Shown here: positions 32,679 to 44,374 of the stretch, one piece after another
Numbering within the stretch: the first letter of the stretch is position 1
Layout of the letters: every line of letters starts with the position of its first letter
NCBI GenBank assembly: GCA_003313425.1
Contig: NHZP01000009.1
Span: 806,001-870,000, forward strand
Direction of reading: 5' to 3'
From: Pseudopyrenochaeta lycopersici
Taxonomy: Eukaryota; Ascomycota; Dothideomycetes; Pleosporales; Pseudopyrenochaetaceae
DNA length: 64,000 bases
Made by a program: the position numbers and the translations under genes
Notes under the pieces: model-generated
The model's database searches: none
The model's input: the letters and a program-made list of their open reading frames with translations, nothing else
What the model was told of the DNA's origin: nothing

Positions 32679-33263
32679 GAGTATAATAGCAATATGTTGA
32701 ACTTGGTTAATATGTCTTGGATGATTTATCGTAGTTTATGTGGAGAGTATAAAATGTATAGTGGTTGAATCACTTGCTGTGAATCGTGCCTTGTGTCTGC
32801 TTAGTGGAGTGGACCGAAAGGAGAGCAAGAGGGAGCAGTTATCTTTATAATACAGGGAGAACGAATGGAATCGACTATTCCCAAACAATGCATTGTAGGC
32901 AGTGAAAGGTTTGGGGCAATTCGCCTCCTTCACACCTTCACTATGTGCATTGTCTTGGCGACGAGACCACGTAAATTTGCAACTGCGAGAATAGTCAAAT
33001 ATAGGCTGCGAGGATAGATGATTATAGGAGTACGGTGATGTCTCGAGCGACCCTGTGTCGTCCCCTTATCTTACACAGATACAAAATAGCCACCACATAC
33101 ACAAGCACTATTAGCATGGAATACCTAGCTCATGGGCCGCAACAAGGCTATGGAATGGATATACTGTGCTGAGGGACGAGTGTGTGAAGACTGGTATATT
33201 TATACTGTACATCGGCTGATTTGGTCATATTCGTATAGTCGTCTGCTCTGCCGCATGAGGAGC
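32679..33263. other. Intergenic: hypothetical gene promoter, ADI1 3' flank
   Basis: 580 bp, AT-rich, no gene seen. Confidence 0.55.
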
Positions 33264-33914
33264 CTACTGAGCTGCAAGACCCTCTCTAATTTTGAGATAC
33301 TCTTTCCTATACTGGTTTTCATCCGTCTCGGCGCCTCTATTCAGTGGAGTCCACTTTGGCTCATCCTTGAACAGGCGCATAGCCTTGGTATACTGCATTC
33401 ATTGTTAGCACATGCATCTCGTGCACACCAGAGAGCAATGATAAGGTACTTACGTTCTGTTCATCGGTAGTGAATCGATGATAAATTCCACTGGGCAGGA
33501 TGATTAGGTCACCCTTCTCCAACCAGATTCTAACCCAGTCGTCTCCTTCACTCCTAACATCAAAATACCCCGCACCATCCAGAATGTACCGGATTTCCTC
33601 GTCCTCGTGCAAATGCTCATGGAAGAAGGATTTCACCTTCTCTTCGTAAATGGCACCCATTTTATCGGGCGACACAGTGATTTCATCTCGGTTCTTGTAA
33701 TTGCGGGATGTGGCAATCGCATCAACGCCTGAGACCTCGGGAACATTGTGGTAGAGAACACCCAACTTGGCGAGATAGTCTGGGTCAACAGCGCGACCCG
33801 AGTCGTGTGGCTCGCGTTGATCGCCCTATAATCATGTGAGATGGCTTGGCGTGGGCGGTGGGCGGTGGGGAAGTGAAGTCTTACGGGGAGGTTGTCAAAC
33901 CAGTATGCCTTCAT
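33264..33914 (-). CDS. ADI1: Acireductone dioxygenase (methionine salvage)
   Basis: Three exons: 33914-33885, 33825-33454 and 33392-33264, 176 aa. It starts [10 protein letters not shown], then [11 protein letters not shown] after intron 1. The cupin core has the metal site [11 protein letters not shown] with His81, His83 and Glu87 plus His126 in GIYHRFTTD, which are the four ligands of the ARD family. Exon 3 gives [20 protein letters not shown] and a short tail. The Fe(II) form converts the acireductone 1,2-dihydroxy-5-(methylthio)pentene to the 2-keto acid of methionine and formate. This is the penultimate step of the methionine salvage cycle; it acts in the cytosol. Length matches the family (about 180). 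All four ligands are intact, so it should be active. Confidence 0.96.
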
Positions 33915-34634
33915 TTTGTAAATTTCAGATGCCGTCAGTCTGAAGCTGGGGATATTTGATATGGCTGTCGTAGAATAGCTGTCGTGGAATTGGGCTTGGT
34001 CTTTGAGGTTGGGCAACAGCAAACACCAGGAAGTATTTGATTTGGGCGATCGCACGTGGCGTAATTCCCGAATCACGTCATAGCGATTTCTCAGCCACGG
34101 TTAGCTAGACCATTTGCAACTTTTTGGAACGCAGCATCTCTAAGCTTACAATTATTTGCTACTTGGGGTATCTATTTGGCTGTATTTGCTGGCTATAAAA
34201 GAATTTGCTGAGTGCACTTCACGCCCCTTTCCAAGAACCCACAGCGTCAGCAAGTGTTTAGCAATGATTAGCAGAATGAAAACGAGTTTCGGATTTCTAT
34301 TCGAGTATTTCTGAAATCTTTCTGCTACTCGGCTATAGAGGTCGTTTTCGGCTAGGCCGAAGTCATTCGTGTATGGCTGCTTAGACCCGCACTCATCCCA
34401 GCGCTTTACTCTTCCAATCGCCCAGTAATCAATCGCCTGTACTTCCTCAAAGCGGCCATTCAAAACTCGAAGCAGACCTTCAGTACTCCTGTAGAAGTGC
34501 CTATGCATCTTGTGACGAAGTACTATTCCCTTTCGCTTGCCAAACGTCGGGGGGCAATCTATACAGCATAGATTTGCCGAGTGTAACACGAGAACTATTC
34601 TGCAGGCAAATAGGCATAGGGAAACCCAAACCCT
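33915..34634. other. Intergenic: ADI1 promoter, PLP1 3' flank
   Basis: 720 bp. An antisense-strand frame 34152-34589 is open but starts without ATG at its 5' end and shows no recognisable pattern. I do not call it a gene. Confidence 0.5.
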
Positions 34635-35310
34635 TCAGTCCTCCCAATCTTCCTCTTCATCTTCCTGCCTCGCCTTGCTTTTCTGAATTCTTTGACGCTC
34701 GTCCTCCTTGGTGACCTTGTTCCGCGCCAGAACATTAGCTCGAATAAGCCTTGCTTCCAGATCTCTCGTGGTAAAGCTCTCTGGCGTCCTGCCTAGCCCT
34801 TCGAACCCAACGATGCGATCAACTCCAATGCCGTCGACAAACGCAATGACACATGGGAGGACCTGAATGCCCAATCTGGTGACGAGGAAAGGGCAGTTGT
34901 CCACATTGATTTTCAGAATCCGGGCCTCATAGTGAGAAACTGCCAGGGACTGTTTGAGGGTTAGATGTAGGGCTATGAGCAGTTATAGGAGGCTTTACTT
35001 CGAGGTGCGTGTCCATAATGCGGCAGCGGTTGAAGTCCGGCTTGAAAAAATGAACAACACACAACTTTGTACTTGTTGTGATGTTCATCAAGGCCTTCTC
35101 CTCCTTGATTTCAATGTACTTGCCATGATCACTAGCTTTTAACTGCTGCGCTTTATTGTACTCAGCGTGCAGCTGTTGAAGGCGTTGTTCTCGGAAGGCG
35201 TCAAGTTCTGAATCGTCTTCCAGGGCTGCTATGAGCGCGTCCTCGTCCGAATCATCGTCCCTGGTAGCGCGGTCGACCAATGAGGCGACTTTTGGATCCA
35301 GTGCAGCCAT
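34635..35310 (-). CDS. PLP1: Phosducin-like thioredoxin-fold protein (TXNDC9/Plp1)
   Basis: Two exons, 35310-34999 and 34949-34635, 208 aa. The acceptor at 34950 (not the AG eight bases later) keeps frame. The N-terminal helix carries an acidic patch (DDDSDEDALIAALEDDSE). The thioredoxin fold begins near HGKYIEIKEEKALMN and includes VVHFFKPDFNRCRIMDTHLE with a single Cys where thioredoxin has CxxC. It continues ILKINVDNCPFLVTRLGIQV, a cis-Pro region (LPCVIAFVDG) and VGFEGLG. This is the TXNDC9/yeast Plp1 pattern. Such proteins are co-chaperones of CCT/TRiC in tubulin and actin folding and are not redox enzymes. The acidic tail (EDEEEDWED) is typical. The start was chosen at MAALDPKV, the first ATG; upstream in-frame codons lack ATG close by. 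Confidence 0.92.
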
Positions 35311-35884
35311 TTTCCTGAAGAAGCACAATGGCTGGCTGGAGTGGGAAAGGGGGGTAGAGTCAAGGAAAGTCGCTGATAAGTGGGTCACGTGCAGATAGCG
35401 CAGGCGCAACCGCAAAGAAGACACGCGATGTCTCCTGAAACTTGGACAGCAAGGCTGCAGTGGAAATTTGCCTCACAGTGCGGCGTGAGCGATCCGTCAT
35501 AGCGAGATCTGGAAGCGAAAAATAGAAAGCCACCGCGTTGAAATGCAGGGTCGGCAGCTGACGAACAGTTACTGGTGCTCAAAGGGGGCTTAGCGGTATT
35601 TGCCAGCGTAAAATTACACTACTGTAAACCACACCTCCCAAGCCCGAAGCCAGGGGAGCACCGTAGTTGAGACCCACCCATTCGCGTCCCTGCGCATCTC
35701 TCTTGCGAAACTCTCCTCTTTTCCTCTTACATCCTGTCTTCTGTCCTTTCCACATCCTCAACGCCGCCTCCTTTCACGTCCAAATACTTGCCGCCTACCT
35801 GTCCTCATTGCTGGACTGTCCGCTCGCTGCCGCGTACTTGCATAATCTTAGACAGCCCTTGCGCGCATTCGCTACCCCTTCACC
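35311..35884. other. Divergent promoter of PLP1 and GDP-mannose transporter
   Basis: 570 bp between head-to-head genes. A pyrimidine-rich leader (35690-35880) precedes the transporter ATG. No other gene. Confidence 0.6.
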
Positions 35885-37187
35885 ATGTCTGACGATAAGA
35901 AGAGTGACGATTACAGAATCGACATGCCTGCGGGCAAAGAGTTCCGTGCCCCGTCACCGCTGCCACGCGCACCCAACGTACATCGAAGTGGAAGCGCATC
36001 AATAACGGAGAACCCGGTTGCTGCCATCCTCGCATACTGTGGTTCCTCCATTTTGATGACAGTGACAAACAAATACGTTCTATCAGGCGTAGACTTCAAT
36101 CTCAACTTCTTCCTGCTCTGTGTACAGGTATGATCTCGCCCGTGGCCTCTGGAATGTGTGTCTAACAACATCGCAGTCTGTTGTGTGCGTTACAGCTATC
36201 TCTATGTGCAAAGCCGCCGGCATCATCACATATAGGGATTTCAACAGCGATGAAGCGAAGAAGTGTACGTGGGATCAATAATCTCCAGAAAGGCTCGAGC
36301 TAACAGCTGTAGGGTTCCCCATTTCCCTCCTCCTCATCGGCATGATCTACACCAGCACCTGGGCACTAAAGTTCCTGTCCATCCCCGTCTACACCATCTT
36401 CAAGAACCTGACAATCATCCTGATCGCATACGGAGAGGTGCTTTGGTTTGGTGGAGCTGTGACACCAATGGCTTTGTTCTCATTTGGCTTGATGGTGCTG
36501 AGCTCCGTCATCGCGGCCTGGGCAGACATCCAGCACGCTTTGGCTAGCATGGGCCATGCGGCTGAAGCGGCCAATGATGCCATGTCGACTCTGCATGCTG
36601 GTTATCTGTGGATGATGTTCAACTGCCTCTGCACTGCCACCTATGTGCTGGGCATGAGGAAGCGCATCAAGCTTACCAACTTCAAAGATTTTGACAGTGA
36701 GTTGGCCTCTCTTTGAAGACTATAATCTGTGCGCTAACTCTGAATAGCCATGTACTACAACAACCTCCTCACTATCCCCATCTTGCTGGTTGCCTCTATT
36801 CTTGTTGAAGACTGGTCAGCAGCCAACATCGAGAAGAATTTCCCCACCGAGCAGCGCAACACTGTCATCATCGTCATGATCATCTCTGGCCTTTCCACCG
36901 TCTTCATCTCGTATACCTCTGCCTGGGCCGTTCGTGTCACTTCCTCTACAACATACTCCATGGTCGGTGCTCTGAACAAGCTTCCTATTGCGCTCAGTGG
37001 TTTGGTCTTCTTCGATGCTCCGGTTACCTTCGGCAGCGTATCTGCTATCTTTGTTGGCTTCGTTAGTGGTCTGGTCTACGCCCTGGCTAAGGTCCGCCAG
37101 AATAGCAAGCCAAAGCACGTTCTCCCAACGAGCAACGTACCCCTTAGCGCGAGCAGCCAGAGCATGAGGGACAGCCTGAAGTCATAG
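35885..37187 (+). CDS. GMT1: Golgi GDP-mannose transporter
   Basis: Four exons: 35885-36127, 36177-36264, 36313-36696 and 36748-37187, 384 aa. The N-terminus is cytosolic and polar. About ten membrane segments follow, starting at [20 protein letters not shown], with LNFFLLCVQ across intron 1 and [17 protein letters not shown] across intron 2. The diagnostic GDP-mannose binding motif GALNK is at 312-316 (in [16 protein letters not shown]). The family (Vrg4/GmtA) exchanges GDP-mannose for GMP in the Golgi, feeding protein and lipid mannosylation of cell-wall glycoproteins, and is essential in fungi. Length agrees with Aspergillus GmtA (about 380). Introns are 48-51 nt. Confidence 0.97.
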
Positions 37188-37868
37188 AGTGCCTACTTCT
37201 ATCGAGCAGAACTGTCATGAAGACGAACGAATACCTCATATATGTCTTTCTTCTAGCGCTACCGTTGAATTGAGTTCAACATGCGCTTCCCTTTGTTTAG
37301 TCGACAAGGATTTTCGCTTCTAGCTTTCTTCTTGTACCACTTACGCATCATGCAATGCACTACACCATTTAACAGATCTTAGAACGGCTTGGCGTTTGGA
37401 CTTTGGGTTACCTGGGGGTCCGGGCATGGCTACATGTGCGAGACGCTCTAATGTCTCGTGACAGGAGTACCGATGTATCAAAATCTGATCAATCAACAAG
37501 TTCAATTTTTATTCGATGCGTGCCTGCTTTCATTAACCTGTCATTGCTACTCTACCCGCCGAGTTTGGGTCTACTCGCTTGTCCACGAGTCCTTTGAAGT
37601 TGGCGCTTAATTGCTTCTGATGCCACAAACAAGGAAACAAGCAAACGCCTTTGAGTTTGCGAGTCCTGCTTGCGTGACAATGACTACTCATCGACTCCGA
37701 GTTTGGTGACACGGAATGTCTCTTTCCGCTGGTGCACACCTATATATGTGGCGAAGTGTTGTGCACCTCCCTGGACCTACAAAACCATATCCTTCATGTC
37801 ATGCATCGTCGATTCAAGTGACATCCACTTATCCACGGCTTGGAATCTCGTGCTCTCCTTTGCCGAAT
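37188..37868. other. Intergenic: GMT1 3' flank and promoter of next gene
   Basis: 680 bp. The next gene's frame is open back to an ATG at 37716, but the translation there looks random. No other feature. Confidence 0.5.
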
Positions 37869-38678
37869 ATGTTTGGCCCCTCACCATGGGCACGCGACAC
37901 CTTCCAGCGGCTTAGCTTTGGCCATCTCTCTATGCCAGTATACACTAGTCGCTTATCACCAATCCTCGATGCCCACACGCACCGCCCTCCTCGTCGCCGT
38001 CATCGCGGCTCCCATTTCGCTGATGATGATTCCGAATTCAGCGAGCAAAGCACAGCAGAGGATCGCTACTTCCTGCATAATGAGAATCCACGAACTAACC
38101 GACTTTTCTCGTCGTATTGGACTGACCACCGAAAAACCTCGTACTACTCCGAGCCTAATTCAGATCCTACCCCAGATCCCGCATTGAGCTTCAAAAAAGT
38201 TGCGTTCAAGATGCCGGTTCAGACTGCTGAGAAGGCCGGTTTGGATAGAGACCACGTGCTTATCTTGCCGCAGGCGCTGACACGCTTCAAAGTGCAGATG
38301 CAGACACAGCGTGGAAGGGAAATGGTTAGAGTAGCTGTAGCGGGGGATATGCGTTTCCGTGAGGTTGTGAAGCAGTTGCTTCCTGCGAATTATTCGGCAG
38401 AGGTTCGCGCGTATGTCAAACTACAGGGAGAGTGGCAGGAGCTTGGACTGGGAATTCGAGTAAGCGATCTGGCGGAGCAGAGGAGGTTCGTTGTGGATGA
38501 AGCAGGGGAGATTGAAGTCAAGATCGACCTGAGAGGGGGACTAAGGAAGGAGATGAGTGATATGGGTTTGGGTGTTGGCAGGGATATGGATGCAGGTATG
38601 GTTGGTGGTGAGAAGAGGGGAATGAGAGGATGGGAAAGGGAAATGGGGCTGGGAAGGGAGAGTTTGTGGATGTACTGA
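37869..38678 (+). CDS. Hypothetical protein
   Basis: Single exon, 269 aa from the ATG at 37869; an earlier in-frame ATG at 37716 would give 320 aa, but the extra part lacks coding character. Not a family I recognise. The N-terminal third is basic and Ser/His-rich (HRPPRRRHRGSHFADDD). The central 80 residues, opening LPQALTRFKVQMQTQRGRE, look like a compact conserved alpha/beta domain. They include MVRVAVAGDMRFREVVKQLL, then YVKLQGEWQELG and FVVDEAGEIEVKIDLRG, possibly a ubiquitin-like or PB1-like fold by pattern (inference). The tail is Gly/Met/Arg-rich. It is convergent with the H2A.Z gene. Confidence 0.65.
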   Translation: MFGPSPWARDTFQRLSFGHLSMPVYTSRLSPILDAHTHRPPRRRHRGSHFADDDSEFSEQSTAEDRYFLHNENPRTNRLFSSYWTDHRKTSYYSEPNSDPTPDPALSFKKVAFKMPVQTAEKAGLDRDHVLILPQALTRFKVQMQTQRGREMVRVAVAGDMRFREVVKQLLPANYSAEVRAYVKLQGEWQELGLGIRVSDLAEQRRFVVDEAGEIEVKIDLRGGLRKEMSDMGLGVGRDMDAGMVGGEKRGMRGWEREMGLGRESLWMY

Positions 38679-39104
38679 GGGAGATGATTCCCTACTTTTG
38701 GCAGATTTTTTCATCATGCATAAGATGCGGGTTCCGGTATGGGTGTAGACATAGTCGTCGGCGTACATAAGAAAACCTGTTCAGTGTGGGATGATCGCTG
38801 TTCCTCTCGAGAATTGAGTCGAGTGTTACTACATACCATTGCAAAACAAAATAAACCATAACCTCAACACCGACCCACACGCGCCTAATACGTAAAGAAA
38901 GGTAAACACCCTATCCTAAGATTCCGCAGCCAGACAGAGACCATCTCAATAGAAGGATACGCAAAACAAAGAAGGTGCCGTCCGTAATGATCCCAAGCCT
39001 GACCCATCAGGTTCCGCGTTTTATGCGCTTCTGCAGCTGATGCCTATGCATCTCGCTCGTTGCCTGAAGACATTTGGTCACGCGCTCACAGCAATTCCTG
39101 CAGC
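38679..39104. other. Convergent 3' flanks
   Basis: 425 bp, no gene or repeat seen. Confidence 0.6.
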
Positions 39105-39687
39105 TTACACTTCGATCTTTGCACCCTTCTTCTTCTGTTCAACCTTAAGCAGTAGCGCGCGGTTGATATGTGGCAAGACACCTCCGAAGGCGATGGTGGC
39201 ACGAATGAGCGTGTCGAGTTCCTCGTCTCCTCGGATTGCAAGTTGCAGGTGACGCGGCGTAATACGCTTGACCTTGAGGTCCTTGGCGGCGTTGCCTGCG
39301 AGTTCGAGAACTTCAGCGGTCAAGTATTCGAGTACGGCAGTCAGGTAGATGCTAGCTTTGGCGCCGATGCGCGTCTTCTGGCGCGTGATGGTTCGAAGAT
39401 GACGCTTTATGCGACCGCATGGGAACTGTTGCGAGAATTTCCTGTCAGCGCGTCATTCGTAGGGGTTGAATGCGAAAATGGATACGCGGGGTTGGGCGAT
39501 GACGCGTGGAATTGGATAGTTACTCACTTGGAGACCGGCTTTGGCGGAGTGCGACTTGGTCGTCTTGACGTGCGAGTCGCCTTTGCCTCCGGTTTTACCT
39601 CCAGTCTTTCCTGGGCAATTGTTAGCCTGCGCGGGTTCCGATGGCGCGCCTGCAGAATCAGCGCGTACCTTTGCCGCCGCCAGCCAT
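39105..39687 (-). CDS. HTZ1: Histone H2A variant H2A.Z
   Basis: Three exons: 39687-39669 (19 nt of coding), 39610-39528 and 39425-39105, 140 aa. N-tail [20 protein letters not shown] is rich in acetylatable Lys. The histone fold has [15 protein letters not shown] (His/Leu and Cys differ from canonical H2A PVGR), then [20 protein letters not shown]. The H2A.Z-specific block is [20 protein letters not shown] with [20 protein letters not shown] (acidic-patch region, GGVLPHI). The C-tail ends KKKGAKIEV without the SQE of H2A.X-type yeast H2A. H2A.Z marks promoter-flanking nucleosomes, is put in by SWR1 and removed or remodelled by INO80, which is encoded 13 kb away. The three-exon structure is usual in filamentous fungi. 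Confidence 0.97.
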
Positions 39688-41089
39688 GTCTGATTGCTAG
39701 ATCGGGGTGGGAGTCGGTGTCGATAGTATTGATAGAGTTGCGCGACCGTGTTGGCCGAGTGTGGAGGGACGTTCGATGTGGTGTGGTTCGTGGGAGGTGG
39801 GGTGGTAGAGGTCACCTTCAGGCTTGTTGTTAGGTACCCAGGTATAGCCCTCGACGCGCCATGTACCGATTGGGAAGGCTCGCCTTGGCAATCGTACCAA
39901 ACATCCGACCAAGAGACCGTGCGCGAAATGCTCGGCTGTATTGGCCTGGGCTGTAAACAAACCTTGTTTGAGCGATCCTTGGTCTTGTATAGCTCTGTCT
40001 ACGCTGCTCCTAGGGCCTGAGGTGGGTGTCAACAGGTGGATGCACCTGTAGCCGTGTGCTGGGCAAGATCAAGCGAGGAAGGTCAGAGGAAAACATGGGC
40101 CGAGGAATGCAAGACAAGACAGAAGAATGAAGGAAATAGCAAAAGAGGATACAAAGCGCCTACCAATGACGCCTGCGGTCTCCTTTTAAGAGTAGCTGGA
40201 TGGCCATGGCGTCGCGCAGATGGCAGAGCAACAGGTATCTTCGCGACTCTGATCACTGTGTCTGAAGACGACTGACGGTATCCGGGAGCATGCCAGACAC
40301 GACCAAATCTTATTCGCGGATTAGATGTATGAGCTTGGCTAACGGCTGAGAATAGAGCCGGATACGTACCGCATATGTAGTGCATTTGATGTAACGTAGC
40401 TCTGCTTGAAGGCAATTTTGATGGACCCAGTGACGTTGCAGGCTAACTTACAAGTGCATCCGAGTCAACACAGCCTTCGGGGATATGGCTTTCTGGTTGT
40501 AGCATCGGAAAGCTGCCTATGATTTTGCATTTGGCCCGCAAATGTTGGCGGTCCGTATCTGGGTCGAGGGCCAATGCTGAGGAACTCGGAATGTTCATTT
40601 AGAACCATCCAGTGAGTTGTCAATAGGAGAATATTCTATATGACATGGCACGGCTGGCCTTAAATGCTGTGTTGGTAGCACGATAATTTCAGTGAGTTGT
40701 GAGTGTAATGGCCCGCCACCAGAACGTTGTTGGCCCCGACTTTCGACTCTGGAGATAGGCTAGGGCACGGATAGCATGCTGCGCAGGGACAACCGCCTTG
40801 GCGCCCTCATCCAGACGCAACTTGACAGCTCCCCTTTGCGACCACATTTGAAGATGCTGATGCTGAGCTCGCCGTAATTGTATCGCATACCCCCTCGGCA
40901 TACCCACTTCCTCTAATACAGCTCCCTCTATCATCGCAAATCCTCCTACGGACCCAAGCGCACGGGAACCCTCCCAGCCCAAAGGCCAGCTTCAACACTC
41001 ACACCGCGCTCTTGCCGACCCCCGACGCCGCATGTCAACCCCCACTGACTGTCCAACTCGCCGCGAAAATTTACCAGTAACGGTCCGCC
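39688..41089. other. Divergent promoter region of H2A.Z and striatin
   Basis: 1.4 kb with scattered short ORFs only. It probably contains both promoters. No repeat or RNA gene seen. Confidence 0.55.
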
Positions 41090-43771
41090 ATGGCCTGGCA
41101 GTCGCCTTCGGCCATGAATGCGGGCGGTGCGAACGGCGGCGGTGATGGGAATGCGCCAGCTGGGACCGAGTACACGCTGCAGGGTAGGCTGCCCCCTTCG
41201 CCAGCATGCCTTGGTGGACAAGACGAAGTGCATACTAATGATGACTACAGGAGTCATGCGCTTTCTGCAACTCGAATGGCACAACCACGAACGAGCGAGA
41301 AACGCCTGGGACATCGAGCGCGCCGAAATGAAGGCCAAGATTGCAAAACAGGAAGGCGAGGTGCGGAGCGCAAAGAAGCTCAACGACCAGCTGAACAGGC
41401 ACATCCGCATGCTGGAACAGGCTTTGATGAACGAGCGGAAAAAGAAGACTGACGCAGCAGGAGGAGATGCCCAGGCCGTAGCGGACGGGAAGGACCTCAA
41501 AGCCAAAAAGAACCCAACAAAGCGTACGCTGCATAATTCACATACTTCTGAACTGGTGACTGGACATGGACTGACTTATAGCGCACAGCCCAGAACAAAA
41601 AACACAACTCATTCCTCGATGTTGACTCTGATCTCCTCGACCGGTCCGAGGCCGACCGAGACAGCTTGCGTGAGAAGTCGAAACTCTACCTCACGAAATG
41701 CGTCGAAGAAATAACATATCTTCTCACACCTCCCGCCCAACCCCCGCCTCAACAGCCGAATCTCCATGCGCTGGGCAACGGTACAGGATTTCTGAATCAC
41801 GTCGACGCTTCCATGGACGACCTCTATCTCCAGCAACATCGACAAAAGCAACAGTCACACCTGCCTACTATGCCTGGCATTTCAATGCCCAATCATCAGC
41901 CCCCGAGCATACCTACCACTTCCGAACTCCAAAGTTTAGCCAATCAGCATCAGATCCATCATGCCCCCCAGATGACACGGGAGCCGTCTGGGCAACAGCC
42001 GCTATCTCAGAACCCTAGCCTCTCTCAGGAACTGCTTGGACAGCCACAGCAGCAACAACAGCAACTACCTGCGCAAACCCAACAACATTTCACTTCAGTA
42101 CCTGAAGAGCAAGTTGAAAAAGTGACTCATTCGTACGACAACCAAGGCCGTCAGATACCAGGCCGCGAGGAGGGCAATCTGGCTGCAAGCCAAACCACAA
42201 CTGATGATGCTGGGGAATGGACTTTCGATGAGCCGGCTTCTGACATATCCCAGGATGGACCGCCTCCACGGAGACCGGACGTTGAAGAGTTTCCCTCTGC
42301 GAATGAGATACCCGCCAAATCCCCGCCACGGCCTGGCAAAGGCCGAAGCAAAGACTCCCACACCAGGAGATTGAGTAGTGACCAGAAAGCTCATTCAATC
42401 GCGGCTCAATTAGCCGCCAAGAGTGACCCGCAGAGCTTCAAGGTTCGGTTTGCCCTTCGTGGCCATCTCGATGTTGTTCGATCTGTCATCTTTACCGGAG
42501 GCGGTAGCCCCAGTGAGCCAGAAATTTGCACAGCAGGCGACGATGGAATGATCAAGAGATGGATGATACCCGCAAGTTACGCGAACCAGCACAGTATGAA
42601 TAACGACCTGGATATCGCCCCATCTTGGTCGCACAGGGGTCACGAAGGTGCTGTGACATCATTAGCTGCCTGTCCAGCTTCAACCCATTTCTCAACCGGA
42701 GGCCGTGTATCTGGCGACGGATGGATATTCTCTGGTGGGCAAGATGCTACAATCCGGGTGTGGGAAAGGGGACGAGTTGATCCGAAAGCCACGCTCGATG
42801 GCCATACCGATGCCGTCTGGACCGTATGTGTGCTTCCTACCACCTGCGGGTCAGTGTTTGGAGCCGACTGCAGTAACTACGGTGGTCCAGACCGAATACT
42901 GCTCGCCTCTGGATCTGCAGACGGCACCATCAAAATTTGGGCGGTCAGCGCACCTCCACAGTTAGTCTCACCCCAAACCGGGTCTCGACGTGGTGTTGGA
43001 GGCAGTCGACGACATTCAGTCACCTCTGGATCAAATCATCCATCTTCCCCGCAACCTAGCATCGCTACCTCAACACCTTTCCACTACATGCTAATACATA
43101 CCATTGAACGCGCGACACACCCGTCGCCTACATGTATTAGCCCACTCGCACCATCTGGAGAGAACTTTGTTGTTTCCTTTACCGATGCATCGATTCTTGT
43201 TTACGATACCCGGACAGGTGAGGAGCTCATTGGTATGGCTAGCAACGAATCCTATGATGGTACACCAGCTACTGGCATCACATCAGTAGTAACTAGCTCT
43301 CAACACCTTGAAGGTCCATCCCAAGAAGGAGGCCGTGGCGGTTCCGAGGAGGAGGGTAACCACGGGCCAACGGGGACCAGTGTCGGCGGCGGCCTTGAAG
43401 GCGTCATCATCAGTGGGCACGAAGATCACCTTATCAGGTTCTTCGATGCCAATTCTGGTATGCTTTACCCAAATTGTCCCATGCAAAGCATTATGCTAAC
43501 GTCTAAACTAGGTCAATGCACATACAGCATGCTCGCTCACCCTGCCGCCATCTCGTCGCTTTCTCTAAGCAAGGACGGCAGGGAAGCGGTCTCCGCTGGA
43601 CACGACGCCTCCATCCGTTTCTGGTCCCTCGACAAGCGCATTTGCACGCAAGAAATTACCGCTCACCGCATCATGCGTGGCGAGGGCGTCTGTAGTGTCG
43701 TCTGGAGTCAAGATGGCCGGCTTGTTGTTTCCGCAGGTGGTGACGGGATCGTCAAAGTTTTTGCAAGATAG
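41090..43771 (+). CDS. Striatin (STRIPAK scaffold)
   Basis: Four exons: 41090-41183, 41251-41523, 41589-43457 and 43512-43771, 831 aa. The N-terminus gives GVMRFLQLEWHNHERARNAW across intron 1, the caveolin-binding-like segment and start of the coiled coil. It continues with DIERAEMKAKIAKQEGE and LNRHIRMLEQALMNERKKK, the classic striatin pattern (about residues 31-85). A Gln/Pro-rich low-complexity middle follows, then seven or so WD40 repeats (about 405-831; GHLDVVRSVIF, GHEGAVTSLAA, GHTDAVWTVCV, AHPAAISSLSL, VVWSQDGRLVVSAGGDG). Fungal striatins (Sordaria PRO11, Aspergillus StrA) scaffold PP2A and kinases in STRIPAK for fruiting-body development, hyphal fusion and virulence. Intron 3 (54 nt) is in frame and stop-free. 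Its removal restores the NSGQCTYSMLAHP block. Confidence 0.95.
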
Positions 43772-44374
43772 TTTCTCCGCAGGGACAGCTATGACTTCTC
43801 ATAGATCCCTTGCGCTGTTTGCGTCTGTGTAGTTGCATTTCTAGCTAGACATACCCCAAGCGTCTACGTTGTTTGAGCATGGATCATGTGGCTGAATGGT
43901 ATGAGTGATGGGATATGGATATGGATATGGATATGGATATGGTAACTTCTGACTTTCTTGCCGCCTTTTTACCCTTCTTGTACCAACCTGACTTTTGCGC
44001 CTTCTTTTTATTGGAAGAAATCTCATAATGCATGGTTGGGCGCCCCTTCATTCTCCTATTTATATTTCTCTTGTACTATACAAATCGACAGGGACGTTGG
44101 GAGATGATGAGACAATAGAAGTTGCTTGTGTGGCTCCTCGATTTGCCGAGCTGTCTTGTGAAGTCAATCACTCCTAACATGATTGCATGTACAAAGAGAC
44201 CTTTGGGAAACGCTGCGGAGAACTCGGAAGATCCGTGCGGCAGGATTCTGAAGAAGCTACGATGTGGGGGCCTAAACAACTACCATTGTTTTGTTCTTGT
44301 GATGTTGTCTTGAATACACCTGTCACACATGACGGGTTCGCAATTCTCTTGCGCTGAGACACAAGCAATCAGCC
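43772..44374. other. Intergenic: striatin 3' flank and RhoGEF promoter
   Basis: 600 bp with one microsatellite (43911-43942) and otherwise nothing recognised. Confidence 0.55.
43911..43942. repeat. GGATAT hexamer microsatellite, five copies
   Basis: Five perfect copies plus two bases in the striatin 3' flank. A likely length-polymorphic marker. Confidence 0.9.

Noticed and set aside
34152..34589. 145-codon minus-strand ORF between ADI1 and PLP1
   Set aside because: Opens with GTG, no family pattern, and sits where UTR and promoter of flanking genes are expected.
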